Both the position numbers and the translations under genes were made by a program. 64,000 nucleotides of DNA, from assembly GCF_049942825.1 (NCBI RefSeq), contig NZ_CP187970.1:6262001-6326000 (forward strand), in the 5' to 3' direction. Under the pieces are notes generated by a model. That model saw only the letters and a list, made by a program, of their open reading frames with translations, was not told the DNA's origin and did no database searches. This DNA comes from Paenibacillus_G sp049942825 (GTDB taxonomy: Bacteria; Bacillota; Bacilli; Paenibacillales; NBRC-103111). Of this stretch, positions 16,889 through 25,037 are shown one piece after another; position 1 is the first letter of the stretch, and the number at the start of each line of letters is the position of its first letter.

Positions 16889-18061
16889 TTGACTTACGAT
16901 TTTGACCGACTTATTGACCGACGCAACACCCGTTCTTACAAATGGGACCAAGGTGCCAAGCTGTTCGGCGATCCGGATATTCTTCCGCTGTGGGTAGCGG
17001 ACATGGACTTCCTTGCCCCGCCCGCGGTACGCGAAGTGCTCGAGAAGCGCGCCGCGCTCGGCGTCTACGGGTATGCCGTCCGGACGGAAGGCTATCTGGG
17101 CAGCATCGTGAACTGGTACCGCCGGCGCCACGGCTGGACGATCGAGCCCGGATGGATCACGGATTCTCCTAGCATCGTGACTTCCCTGAGCCTGGCCGTC
17201 GAGCTGTTCACGGAGCCCGAAGGCGAGGTTGTCCTGCAGTCGCCGGTCTACTATCCGTTCTATGACGTCATCCTGGGCAACGGCCGCAAGGTCGCCAAGA
17301 ACCCGCTCGTGGTCCGGAACAACCGGTTCGAGATGGACTACGAGCATCTCGAGTCCCTGTTCCAGGGGGGAGCCAAGCTCCTGCTGCTGTGCTCCCCGCA
17401 TAATCCCGGCGGCCGCGTCTGGGAACGCGAGGAGCTGCTGCGCCTCGGCGAGCTGTGCCTGAGATACGGCGTGACCGTCGTCTCCGACGAGATCCACTGC
17501 GATCTGGCCCTCACCGGCCACAAGCATATCCCGTTCGCCTCCCTCTCGCCCGAGCTTGCGGACATTACGATGACTTGTCTGGCGGCAACGAAGACGTTCA
17601 ACCTGCCGGGCCTGCACACATCCTACGTCGTGACCTCGAACGCATCCATCCGCCGCCGGCTCGAACACCGCATCAAGACGCTCAGCATCCACATGGCGAG
17701 CCATTTCGCCCAGGACGCCGTGGAAGCGGCTTACAACGAAGGCGAGCAGTGGCTCGACGAGATGCTTGCTTACGTCGAGGGCAACCTCGAGTACGCGATC
17801 GGCTACCTGGCCGAGCACCTGCCGGAAGTGAATCCGCTGCGCCCGGACGGCACGTACCTGCTGTGGGTCGACTGCCGTGGTCTGGACCTCGACATCAAGG
17901 GCCTCAAGGACCTGATGTTCAACCGGGCCAAGGTGGCCTTCAGCGAAGGCTCGGTGTTCGGTACGGAGGGCGAAGGCTGGCTGCGCATCAACCTGGCCTG
18001 CCCGCGCACCATCCTCGTAGAGGCGCTGCAGCGCTTCTGCGGAGCGGCTGTACCGCAGTAA
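16889..18061 (+). CDS. patB: PatB/MalY-family PLP-dependent C-S lyase (aminotransferase fold)
   Basis: The 390-residue fold-type I PLP enzyme opens FDRLIDRRNTRSYKWD..LPLWVADMDF, the PatB/MalY signature. Key features are SPHNPGGR, SDEIHCDL and the PLP lysine K235 in AATKTFNLPGL. Family members cleave cystathionine or cystine-type substrates to thiol, pyruvate and ammonia. The TTG start at 16889 follows GAGGTGA. It is monocistronic, with its own promoter and terminator, and is divergent from abfA. A true aminotransferase role is less likely given the N-terminal signature, though substrate is not shown. Confidence 0.92.
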   Translation: MTYDFDRLIDRRNTRSYKWDQGAKLFGDPDILPLWVADMDFLAPPAVREVLEKRAALGVYGYAVRTEGYLGSIVNWYRRRHGWTIEPGWITDSPSIVTSLSLAVELFTEPEGEVVLQSPVYYPFYDVILGNGRKVAKNPLVVRNNRFEMDYEHLESLFQGGAKLLLLCSPHNPGGRVWEREELLRLGELCLRYGVTVVSDEIHCDLALTGHKHIPFASLSPELADITMTCLAATKTFNLPGLHTSYVVTSNASIRRRLEHRIKTLSIHMASHFAQDAVEAAYNEGEQWLDEMLAYVEGNLEYAIGYLAEHLPEVNPLRPDGTYLLWVDCRGLDLDIKGLKDLMFNRAKVAFSEGSVFGTEGEGWLRINLACPRTILVEALQRFCGAAVPQ

Positions 18062-18092
18062 GCGGGGCTGCCGACCGGTAGACGATACAACC

Positions 18093-18143
18093 AAAAGCCG
18101 TAAGAAAGCAGAGCGATTCTGCTTCCTTACGGCTTGTTTGTGT
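18093..18143 (+). terminator. Terminator between patB and the acetylesterase (convergent genes)
   Basis: AAGCCGTAAG and CTTACGGCTT arms enclose an inner AAGCAGA..TCTGCTT hairpin, followed by GTTTGTGTTT. It can serve both converging genes. Confidence 0.8.
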
Positions 18144-18198
18144 TTGGCGAAGCGGCTTTGTGCGCCTAAGTTCCGCCCGACGAGCAGCTTCGCTCCCC

Positions 18199-18900
18199 TC
18201 AGCCTACTGCTCCCGCCTTCACATACCCGGCAAGCGGGCTGTTCGAGGCGGCGAGCGCCTCCGCCACCAGCCCCGCGACCTTCTTCGCGCCGTGCTCGTT
18301 GAAGTGCGTATCGTCCCGCTCCCCTTCGGGGTAGTTCGGATGCTCGCCCGGCTCCAGCCAGACGAACCAGGCCTTGGACGCCTCTGCGCCCAGCTTCCGG
18401 TACGCCTCCTGCGTCCGGCTGCACAGATCGAGCAGCGGCACCTCCAGCTTCTGCGCCAGCCGCTGCACGGCAGCCGGGTAGTCCCCATGGGACGGGACGA
18501 GCTCGCCCGCCTCATTGAACTTCCGCCGCTCCACGGAAGTGAGCAGGAGCGGGTACGCTCCTTTGCTCCACGCCATCTCAATGTATCGGGTCAAATGCTC
18601 CTCGTAGGTGGAGCCGGGATCCGTATGCCGCTCCTCGTCCGGCTTCTCGTCGTTATGCCCGAACTGGACAAGGAGGTAGTCCCCTTCCCCGATCGAAGAA
18701 GCGATCCGCTCGAAGTGCCCTTCGGCGATGAAGCTCTTCGAGCTGCGCCCGTTGCGCGCCCTGTTGCTTACCCGCACCTCATCCGTCAGGTAAGAAGCGA
18801 TCCACTCGCCCCAACCGGACATCGGCCGCTTGTCCTCCGGGTAATTCGCGGCGGTCGAATCGCCGGCTATATATACCGTGACCCATTTATTTTCTCTCAT
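18199..18900 (-). CDS. Rhamnogalacturonan acetylesterase-type SGNH hydrolase
   Basis: The 233-residue product has the SGNH blocks in order: GDSTAANY (Ser15), a glycine near NRARNGRSS, QFGHND, and DDTHFNEHG near the C-terminus. This matches bacterial rhamnogalacturonan acetylesterases (CE12), which remove acetyl groups from pectin backbones. ATG 18900 is preferred because GAGGGGAG precedes it by 10 nt; the upstream in-frame extension looks non-coding. No signal peptide is present, implying action on imported oligosaccharides. It is single, in a region with other pectin and arabinan enzymes. Confidence 0.88.
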   Translation of the reverse strand: MRENKWVTVYIAGDSTAANYPEDKRPMSGWGEWIASYLTDEVRVSNRARNGRSSKSFIAEGHFERIASSIGEGDYLLVQFGHNDEKPDEERHTDPGSTYEEHLTRYIEMAWSKGAYPLLLTSVERRKFNEAGELVPSHGDYPAAVQRLAQKLEVPLLDLCSRTQEAYRKLGAEASKAWFVWLEPGEHPNYPEGERDDTHFNEHGAKKVAGLVAEALAASNSPLAGYVKAGAVG

Positions 18901-19235
18901 CTGTATGCAGCTCCCCTCTTCCGGCTGACAAAGCCTGTCCCATTTAAAGTTAAAGTGCTGTATTCTGATTCCGGAGACTCTTTTCATTGTAGAACAAGTC
19001 CTGTAATCCTGTATTTACTCTATCATGTCTGTTTTATTTGGTTTTTTTCGCCTACTTGCTCTATTCCATATCATTATTGATCGTTGATCAATTACACAGC
19101 ATTCCCACCCTGCCGCTCCTTCTATCAACACCCCCAACTTATTTTTATGATGAAACGACAAAAAAGCCCCTGCGCCAAGGGCTCTTTCTTGTGTAAGATA
19201 AGTAAAAGTAAAATCGTTTATGGAGGTGAAGGACC
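18901..19235. other. Intergenic stretch with a stem-loop
   Basis: This AT-rich stretch lies between divergent genes. A stem-loop AGCCC..GGGCT (19165-19183) is flanked by A6 on the left and CTTTCTT on the right, so it could terminate in either direction, yet no gene clearly ends there. TATAAT-like words occur but no convincing promoter. Confidence 0.5.
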
Positions 19236-19484
19236 TTGAAGATAGAAATCGAAGTGAAAGCCTACGGCAAAGTAGAAGTTCAAGGAACAGAAGATGCTTT
19301 TAAAAGCACAGAGCTAGTTCGTGTACTCAAACTTCCAAAAGAAACAACCTTAGGTGAATTGGAGTCATTATTAACTAAGCTATTTGAAGAGGTTGAAAGC
19401 GAATATGCCAATCCAGAGCTATGTCATGGAAAAATAACCATACGTGCAAAGAAAGAGAATGGCGGAATCGTTTATGTGAACTAG
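19236..19484 (+). CDS. Hypothetical small protein
   Basis: This encodes 82 residues, beginning MKIEIEVKAYGKVEVQG, from a TTG start with GGAGGTGA 7 nt upstream. The charged composition and predicted beta-alpha pattern suggest a small soluble protein. I do not recognise the family. Codon use is more AT-rich than the carbohydrate genes to the left, as are the next few small genes. A terminator-like element of a repeated type follows. Confidence 0.7.
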   Translation: MKIEIEVKAYGKVEVQGTEDAFKSTELVRVLKLPKETTLGELESLLTKLFEEVESEYANPELCHGKITIRAKKENGGIVYVN

Positions 19485-19534
19485 ATATTCGGACAATTAG
19501 CCCATCATCGGCAGCTTTGTCGATTGAGCTAAAA

Positions 19535-19612
19535 GTGAACGATAGCTGGATAAAGACACCGCGGCGGCCGGCCAAGATGATCGGCTGCCTTTTTCATTTA
19601 AAGTAACGCGCA
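19535..19612 (+). repeat. Repeated terminator-bearing element, copy 1
   Basis: The segment runs from GAACGATAGC through AAAGACACC, GGCGGCCGGCCAAGATGATC and GGCTGCCTTTTT to TTAAAGTAACG. The stem GGCGGCCG/CGGCTGCC plus T tract is an intrinsic terminator. A closely similar segment occurs at 21138-21217. Confidence 0.7.
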
Positions 19613-19658
19613 GGATAATCGAATAATGGTCTGGACAAACTTGGTATGCAATAAATGG

Positions 19659-19687
19659 TTGCATTCTGTTTTCTTCTATGTTTTAAT
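19659..19687 (+). promoter_or_regulatory. Promoter of the tetR-SMR-SMR operon
   Basis: TTGCAT (19659-19664), 17 nt, TTTAAT (19682-19687), with TG one base before the -10. The start point would fall inside the palindrome at 19690-19709. Confidence 0.6.
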
Positions 19688-19689
19688 TT

Positions 19690-19709
19690 ACTGACGAACG
19701 TTCGTTAGT
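19690..19709 (+). promoter_or_regulatory. Palindromic TetR operator
   Basis: The 20-bp near-perfect palindrome has core ACGAACGTTCGT flanked by ACT and AGT. It sits right after the -10 and before the GGGAGG ribosome binding site of the tetR gene. Such a site would allow tight autoregulation of the operon. Confidence 0.8.
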
Positions 19710-19722
19710 CGGGAGGCATTCG

Positions 19723-20307
19723 ATGACGGCAGACCATATTAAGGAAATTGCACTGACTCATTTCGCGCGAAATGGGTATGAAGGGGCGTCTCTTGCCGAT
19801 ATTTCCGCTGAAGTAGGGATTAAAAAACAGTCGATCTATAATCACTTTAAAGGCAAGGATGATTTGTTCCTCGCTGTCTTTCAAGACGTAGCCGTGAGGG
19901 AGATGCTTTTTATTGAAGATTATTTGAAGCAAAGCAGTCTGCTGTCGCTGGAAGATACGCTATACGGCTTCCTGAATGAGTACAGAAAGCGATACGAGCG
20001 GGATGAGGATACCAAGTTCTTTCTGCGTATGGCCTTCTTCCCGCCCGGTCACCTTCATAAGGAGATTGTAGATTTTTGCAATCGCCACCTTGATCGAATG
20101 GAGCAACTGCTCGAACCGGTCTTCACCTTGGCGGTCACTAAAGGCGAGATGCATCCCGATGTTTCCAGTGAGCGAGCTTCCGCAGCCTTCTCCGCCGTAT
20201 TGGATGGCATGTTTGTCGAGATGCTGTATGGCGGCTTGGAGCGTTCTCTTAAGAGACTCGATGCATCCTGGTTCGTATACTGGCGAGGGGTAAAGAAGAA
20301 CAGCTAG
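19723..20307 (+). CDS. TetR-family regulator of the SMR pair
   Basis: The 194-residue protein has a TetR helix-turn-helix at about 5-50 (GASLADISAEVGIKKQSIYNHFKGKDD). A C-terminal ligand domain with RMAFFPPGHLHKEI follows. It is first in an operon with two small multidrug resistance genes, like yvdT-yvdS-yvdR of Bacillus subtilis. ATG 19723 lies 6 nt after GGGAGG. The palindrome directly upstream is its probable operator. Confidence 0.9.
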   Translation: MTADHIKEIALTHFARNGYEGASLADISAEVGIKKQSIYNHFKGKDDLFLAVFQDVAVREMLFIEDYLKQSSLLSLEDTLYGFLNEYRKRYERDEDTKFFLRMAFFPPGHLHKEIVDFCNRHLDRMEQLLEPVFTLAVTKGEMHPDVSSERASAAFSAVLDGMFVEMLYGGLERSLKRLDASWFVYWRGVKKNS

Positions 20308-20320
20308 AGGAGGATTAGAC

Positions 20321-20662
20321 GTGAACCGCAGTTGGATATACATTATGGTTGGCGCGTTGTTCGAAGTGTTTTGGGTTATCGGCTTCAAGCATGCAGACGA
20401 TTGGGTTACATGGCTGGGAACCGTGATTTCCCTTTTCATTTCGTTTACGCTCATTATTATTGCATCTACCAAATTGCCAGTAGGTACGGTTTATGCCGTA
20501 TTTACGGGACTCGGGACAGGCGGTACCGTGCTTGTCGAAATGTTTTTGTTCGATGAACCTGTTAGGTTGGCGAAGCTCCTGCTGATTGCATTGCTGTTGG
20601 CAGGCGTACTGGGATTGAAGTTGGTCGGAGGCTCTTCCGATTCCAAGGAGGTGGCTCACTAA
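20321..20662 (+). CDS. SMR-family transporter subunit 1
   Basis: The product has 113 residues and four transmembrane segments, with the essential Glu in GALFEVFWVIG of the first. GTVYAVFTGLGTGG in the third is typical of small multidrug resistance proteins. Paired SMR genes usually make a heterodimer that exports cations such as guanidinium or quaternary compounds. The start follows GGAGGA, and the stop codon overlaps the next start by one base. The C-terminal tail GSSDSKEVAH is slightly long for the family. Confidence 0.9.
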   Translation: MNRSWIYIMVGALFEVFWVIGFKHADDWVTWLGTVISLFISFTLIIIASTKLPVGTVYAVFTGLGTGGTVLVEMFLFDEPVRLAKLLLIALLLAGVLGLKLVGGSSDSKEVAH

Positions 20663-20976
20663 TGGCTTGGATCTCGTTAATTTTAGCCGGTATGTTCGAA
20701 GTCGTAGGTGTGCTTGGGATGAACCGAATCAAGCGAGATCATAATGTAAAAGCTTATCTTCTCTTCTGTATCGGCATCATTCTGAGCTTTGCCTTTTTGA
20801 GTTATGCCATGAGAAGTCTGCCTATGGGTACGGCATATGCGATATGGACAGGAATCGGTACGGTTGGTGGAGCATTCGTTGGTATGTTTTTCTTTGGTGA
20901 ATCCAGAGAGTGGCGCCGCCTCCTGTTTATTGCCATGGTCCTAGCTGCGGCTGTCGGGCTGAAACTCATCTCCTGA
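20662..20976 (+). CDS. SMR-family transporter subunit 2
   Basis: The 104-residue protein has four transmembrane segments, with Glu in AGMFEVVGVLG and GTAYAIWTGIGTVGG in segment three. It is translated by TAATG coupling from the upstream subunit, which supports equal amounts and heterodimer formation. No guanidine riboswitch-like leader precedes the operon; control appears to be through the TetR palindrome. Substrate is not deducible from sequence. Confidence 0.9.
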   Translation: MAWISLILAGMFEVVGVLGMNRIKRDHNVKAYLLFCIGIILSFAFLSYAMRSLPMGTAYAIWTGIGTVGGAFVGMFFFGESREWRRLLFIAMVLAAAVGLKLIS

Positions 20977-21137
20977 CCATTTTTTGATTTATCTGCTGGA
21001 CTAGAACTTAATACTGCGATCATAACTATTTATAATTTTGGGCGAATGATACATGGAGCTATGGTTGTAGGCTGTGAAACCCCATTTAGCAGCGGTACTC
21101 TTCAAAGGGTGGTCGCTGTTTTGGTTTGCACGTATCA

Positions 21138-21217
21138 TTGAACGATCGGGAAAGACACTTCGGCAGACGGCTAAGATGATCGGCTGCCTTTTGCCATTAA
21201 GGTAACGGGCAGCACAA
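21138..21217 (+). repeat. Repeated terminator-bearing element, copy 2
   Basis: The segment from GAACGATCGG through AAAGACACTTCGGCAGACGG and AAGATGATCGGCTGCC to TTTT and TTAAGGTAACG matches copy 1 at 19535-19612. The stem GGCAG.CG/CGGCTGCC with a T tract would terminate the SMR operon. The rest of 20977-21279 shows no gene. Confidence 0.7.
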
Positions 21218-21279
21218 TGGATAAACATGTTAAAGTTAGGGCTGAGATTATCGTGTGTTAACATTCTAGGAGGTACAAG

Positions 21280-21747
21280 TTGAATCCATATAACCACTTA
21301 TATCTAAAAAAGATATTAGGTTTAGCTTTTCATGGTGACACCACATCTCAAAAAATGATCCACTCAATAAAAGAGCCATTTTCCGTTTCGACCGATTTTT
21401 CATCTTTAGTCGTTGTCATAAGAGATAGATCGGTCGAAAATCATGTAGAGGATTTTGGGAATAACTTGTGCCTATCAAGGTACCGTGCTGAAATATACCG
21501 TTGTAAAGAAAACGCTGTAGGTCCTCAGGATGTTCTAATTTCATGGACGTATATTCCTATTCCACTTGATTTTCAGGTTGCTAAAATCCAATATCATAAG
21601 AATAGGTTTTGTTTCATTTCAACGGATAATGAGCATGTCTCCGGGACTTTAGATAAAATAATTAGCTCTATGCTCAATTCAGTATTACATTCAAATAATG
21701 TAACTGAAGTAGAAATCGGGAAGGCCTTTATTTCAATCGAAAACTAG
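21280..21747 (+). CDS. Hypothetical protein, AT-rich
   Basis: The product has 155 residues from a TTG start with AGGAGG upstream. No motif, signal peptide or membrane segment is recognised; it looks like a small globular alpha/beta protein. Base composition is clearly lower in GC than the carbohydrate genes around, suggesting later acquisition. The neighbours on both sides are also small and AT-rich. Confidence 0.6.
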   Translation: MNPYNHLYLKKILGLAFHGDTTSQKMIHSIKEPFSVSTDFSSLVVVIRDRSVENHVEDFGNNLCLSRYRAEIYRCKENAVGPQDVLISWTYIPIPLDFQVAKIQYHKNRFCFISTDNEHVSGTLDKIISSMLNSVLHSNNVTEVEIGKAFISIEN

Positions 21748-21866
21748 ATTTGCATTTGTACCTTTATGCGCCCATTGCTTGTCAACCGTACAATTCCAGA
21801 ATATGGAAGTATCGGGGAACGCTAACGATAGTTAAGTGACTAAAAGGTGAAGGAGAGCGATCTTTG

Positions 21867-22241
21867 ATGTGTCGGTATGCGATGTATGGGCCGTATAAAG
21901 ACATTTATGCATGCTTTAATTGTAGAAAGGTTTTTAAACAAACATCTGATCTTGTACTTGGTGCATCGGGAATCTCAAATAGACAATACAAATGTCCCCA
22001 GTGCGGCGAGATTATGAATGACATGGGGCATGATTTCAAGGCACCAAAACAAGATGATAAGAAGCAATGGATGAAAGTTGAACAATTGTATAAGAACGGG
22101 TTCACATATCATTCCTGCGGATGCGGTGGTCCAGGTTATCGGCCAGCAAAATTATCAGAAGTGGAAGAGTTCATAAACAGGAATAAGTCATTTAAATCAG
22201 CTGGAGAACTGTTACTGCAAAAATTATCGAGCAAGCATTAA
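21867..22241 (+). CDS. Zinc-ribbon hypothetical protein
   Basis: The 124-residue protein starts MCRYAMYGPYK. It has an N-terminal CxxC (CFNC) and a second CxxC (CPQC) about 28 residues later, a classical zinc ribbon, then a HSCGCGGPGYRP segment. The conserved look of the N-terminus suggests a widespread uncharacterised family. TTG 21864 or ATG 21867 can both be served by AGGAGAG; ATG is chosen. Function is unknown. Confidence 0.75.
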   Translation: MCRYAMYGPYKDIYACFNCRKVFKQTSDLVLGASGISNRQYKCPQCGEIMNDMGHDFKAPKQDDKKQWMKVEQLYKNGFTYHSCGCGGPGYRPAKLSEVEEFINRNKSFKSAGELLLQKLSSKH

Positions 22242-22435
22242 GCACTTATAGGCTAACGTTATTACACTAACTGAAAACAACAGCACAACAACCAGGGAGC
22301 AGATCGCCGCGGGCAGCTGCTCCCTTATTTGTTGCTTCCGAAGTTTACGACGCACCGATGAATTTACGGCGACTCGAACGTCTATAGGTATGAATCGCAA
22401 AACGCAACCAATCCAATCTCTGGGAGGAACCAACG

Positions 22436-22853
22436 ATGACGGTCAAACTTACCCCTTACATTAATTTGGAGGGGCGCACGAAGGAAGCCATTCAGTTCTA
22501 CGAGCAAACCATTGGTGCCGAGATTCTTTCCCTTGCGACTTACGGAGACATGCCGGACATGCCCGATACGTTTAGCGACGAACTGAAGAGCCTTGTGGCG
22601 CATGCGAAGCTGAGAGTGGGCGAATCGGAGCTGATGTTTTCGGATGCGCCCGGGGGTACCGCCTATCGAAACCGGGAAACGGGTGACGATCTGCATTACG
22701 ACGAACGACGTAGAGAAGTCAAAGCGGTTCTTCGATGCTTTGCGGCAGGACGGCCATGTCAATATACCGTTTCAGGAGGAATCGTTCAGCCCCGGATTTG
22801 GCGACGTCACGGACAAGTTCGGCGTGACGTTCCAGATCTACACGGAGATATAA
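22436..22853 (+). pseudogene. VOC/PhnB-like glyoxalase-fold gene with a frameshift
   Basis: Residues 1-72 (LTPYINLEGRTKEAIQFYEQTIGAE.., ending LMFSDA) are the first half of a PhnB-type VOC protein in one frame. The second half (GKRVTICITTNDVEKSKRFF.. to GVTFQIYTEI) is in another frame, ending at 22853. The break is at about 22647-22655, where CCCGGGGG contains a run of five G; removing one G restores a normal protein of about 139 residues. ATG 22436 has GGGAGG upstream. It may be an inactivating mutation or a sequencing error. A terminator follows. Confidence 0.8.
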
Positions 22854-22869
22854 ACCATACCCCGCGAAG

Positions 22870-22910
22870 AAAGAGTGGCCCACCATCTGGTGGCGCTGCT
22901 CTTTTTTTAT
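22870..22910 (+). terminator. Terminator after the VOC gene
   Basis: AAGAG, CCACC and GGTGG, GCTCTT arms form an interrupted stem, followed by seven T. It separates the VOC gene from the sigma factor gene. Confidence 0.75.
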
Positions 22911-22978
22911 ATACAAACGAATTCCTCAGTAGGTATTATAGTATTGAAGAATTCTTCCATAAAAAGGTGGACACCGCC

Positions 22979-23935
22979 ATGAATGTAACCGCATCAGAAC
23001 TTCAGTTATTTGACGACTTGAAGCCGGGGTTAACCTCGTTCTGCTATAGGATGCTGGGGTCTATCGATGATGCAGACGATGCCGTGCAGGAAACCTTCAT
23101 TCGCGTCTGGCAAAGCTGGAACTCCTTCCGACAGGAATCCTCATTTAAAACGTGGGTCTATCGGATCGCATCCAATATATGCCTGGACAAGCTAAGACAA
23201 GCGAAACGCCGCATTCGCCCCGTAGACTTCTCCGGCCCTGCGGAATCGATTGTCGAACCTCGCGAGACGCTGCCTGACTCGTCTTGGATCTGGCCGGCCC
23301 CTGACTTTTCGAATAATCCGGAAGATATTTTCATCCGCAAAGATACGCTGCATATCTGTTTTATTACACTTTTACAGCTCTTGCCTCCCCGTCAACGGGC
23401 GGTGATGATTTTGAAGGATGTATTCGAGTGGCCCTCCAAGCAGATCGCAGAGACGTTAGGCATGTCGCCGGCAGCGGTGAACAGCGCCCTGCAGAGGGCC
23501 AGAGATACGCTTACGCGGGAACAGCTCCGTTCCGATGAATTTCACAGGAGCGAAGAAGCACCGGATCAGGAATTGCTGACGCGTTATGTGGAAGCCTTCG
23601 AGCAATTCGATATCAACGCCCTGGTCGCCTTGTTTCATGAAGAAGGCCGGATGTCGATGCCGCCTTTCCCTATGTGGGTGCGCGGCAAGGACGATTTGTT
23701 CCAATTTTTCACGCTTACACGCTGGCATTGCGAGGGATCCCGGTTTGTACCGGTTACGGCGAATGGCGGTTTCCCTGCGTTAGCGCAGTATATGCCGAGC
23801 AGGGAAGATGACGGCTTGATCCCTTGGGGGATTCACCTCTTAGAAGTGAAAGACAACAAAGTATTCCATGTCCAGAATTTCATCAATCGAAAATTATTTG
23901 CCCGATTCGGGCTTCCGGATCGATTGGACCGATGA
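22979..23935 (+). CDS. ECF sigma factor with C-terminal SnoaL-like domain
   Basis: The 318-residue protein has region 2 at about 12-80 (FCYRMLGSIDDADDAVQETFIRVWQ-like, then TWVYRIASNICLDKLR) and region 4 at about 130-185 (LPPRQRAVMILKDVFEWPSKQIAETLG, then AAVNSALQRAR). A C-terminal SnoaL/NTF2-like domain (about 200-315) ends in VFHVQNFINRKLF. Such sigma factors lack a separate anti-sigma and the SnoaL domain is thought to control activity. ATG 22979 follows AAGGTGG by 8 nt. SRPBCC and DoxX genes follow in the same direction and are candidate partners. The frame is open upstream into the VOC gene, but that is a by-product of its frameshift. Confidence 0.9.
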   Translation: MNVTASELQLFDDLKPGLTSFCYRMLGSIDDADDAVQETFIRVWQSWNSFRQESSFKTWVYRIASNICLDKLRQAKRRIRPVDFSGPAESIVEPRETLPDSSWIWPAPDFSNNPEDIFIRKDTLHICFITLLQLLPPRQRAVMILKDVFEWPSKQIAETLGMSPAAVNSALQRARDTLTREQLRSDEFHRSEEAPDQELLTRYVEAFEQFDINALVALFHEEGRMSMPPFPMWVRGKDDLFQFFTLTRWHCEGSRFVPVTANGGFPALAQYMPSREDDGLIPWGIHLLEVKDNKVFHVQNFINRKLFARFGLPDRLDR

Positions 23936-23996
23936 ATTTCGCCGGTTGGTTTCGTCTACAGAAGTGAAAACAAAAACAAGAGAGGGTGTTTTTACA

Positions 23997-24422
23997 ATGA
24001 AAACGAGTCAACCGACGAAAGTTACCGTGCAGGCGGTCATTCAAGCGCCGATAGAAAAGACATGGAGGTACTGGACCGAGCCGGAACACATCACGAAGTG
24101 GAATCAAGCTTCGGAGTCGTGGCACGCACCGAGGGCGGAGAATGATCTGCGGGTTGGAGGCAAGTTTCTCACCCGGATGGAAGCGAAAGACGGCAGCATG
24201 GGGTTTGACTTCTTTGGAACATACGACGTCGTGAAGTCGCATGAGCAGATTTCATACACCATGGAAGACGGGAGAAAGGTTGAGATCACCTTCACGAATC
24301 AAGGGAACGAAACCAAGGTGATTGAAACGTTTGACGCGGAAAGCACCCATTCCACCGAAATGCAGCAGGCGGGCTGGCAGGCAATCCTGGATAACTTCAA
24401 GAAATATACGGAGGAATCCTAG
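23997..24422 (+). CDS. SRPBCC (AHSA1/START-like) domain protein
   Basis: The 141-residue protein has the fold signature VQAVIQAPIEKTWRYWTEPEHITKWNQ at the start and a final helix ETEM-like run QQAGWQAILDNFKKY. These small proteins bind hydrophobic ligands in a helix-grip pocket and often accompany ECF sigma factors of this type. ATG 23997 is favoured because homologues begin here; the ribosome binding site GAGAGGGTG is weak. It lies 61 nt after the sigma factor gene. Confidence 0.85.
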   Translation: MKTSQPTKVTVQAVIQAPIEKTWRYWTEPEHITKWNQASESWHAPRAENDLRVGGKFLTRMEAKDGSMGFDFFGTYDVVKSHEQISYTMEDGRKVEITFTNQGNETKVIETFDAESTHSTEMQQAGWQAILDNFKKYTEES

Positions 24423-24439
24423 AATAGGGGGTGGCGGTC

Positions 24440-24868
24440 TTGAAGATCGAGATGAAGACGAACACGGGAATAACGATCGCAAACGACATCTCTAAGGCGC
24501 GGCTCTGGACGGCGCGTATCATGAGCGGAATCGTCGTCCTGTTCATGCTGTTCGATGGGATAGGAAAAATCGCCAAGCCCGCGCCGGTGGTAGAAAGCAC
24601 GCTCGCACTTGGATTCACCGAGAACCACCTCGTGGCGATGGGAGTTCTAAGTTTGCTCTGCACCATCCTGTATGCCTTACCGCGAACGCGGTTCTTGGGG
24701 GCGCTGCTGCTCACGGGCTACTTAGGCGGCGCGGTGGCTGCACATCTCAGGGTAGATCATCCGTTGTGGTCTCATATGATGTTTCCCGTCTATGTCGCCA
24801 TTCTTGCTTGGGGGGCGCTGTGGCTGATCGATCGGAGATTGCGCAATCTTCGCTGGGAACGCGAATAA
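24440..24868 (+). CDS. DoxX-like membrane protein
   Basis: The 142-residue product has four hydrophobic segments. MSGIVVLFMLFDGIGKIAKP in the first and the ALGF..HLVAMGVLSLLC segment are typical of the DoxX_2 group. TTG 24440 is preceded by AGGGGGTGG 6 nt away; ATG 24452 is an alternative. It follows the SRPBCC gene by 17 nt and ends in a terminator, so sigma factor, SRPBCC and DoxX genes probably form one operon. Confidence 0.85.
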   Translation: MKIEMKTNTGITIANDISKARLWTARIMSGIVVLFMLFDGIGKIAKPAPVVESTLALGFTENHLVAMGVLSLLCTILYALPRTRFLGALLLTGYLGGAVAAHLRVDHPLWSHMMFPVYVAILAWGALWLIDRRLRNLRWERE

Positions 24869-24878
24869 CATAGATACG

Positions 24879-24904
24879 GCCGCCGGGGAAACGGCGGCTT
24901 TTTT
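24879..24904 (+). terminator. Terminator after the DoxX gene
   Basis: GCCGCC and GGCGGC arms (with CG/CG pairs inside) around GGGGAAA are followed by six T. Confidence 0.85.
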
Positions 24905-25037
24905 GCTGTGTCGCTGAATTTGCGCAATACAAATGGGTTATCATCCCTTACTGGACAACGGCCATGCTATTTATACTGGATTTGTTAACCGCACCACAAA
25001 GCACGGCCTATTTTGTTACGAAGGGACTGTCTATCCA

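Noticed and set aside
16841..18424. Long minus-strand open frame opposite the PatB gene
   Set aside because: Antisense shadow crossing a terminator, with no recognisable motif.
19610..19722. Guanidine (ykkC) riboswitch before the SMR operon
   Set aside because: The conserved ykkC blocks are absent; a TetR palindrome explains control.
22436..23935. A single 499-residue VOC-sigma fusion
   Set aside because: The second VOC half is in another frame, a terminator and a good ribosome binding site separate the sigma gene, so the long frame is a by-product of the frameshift.
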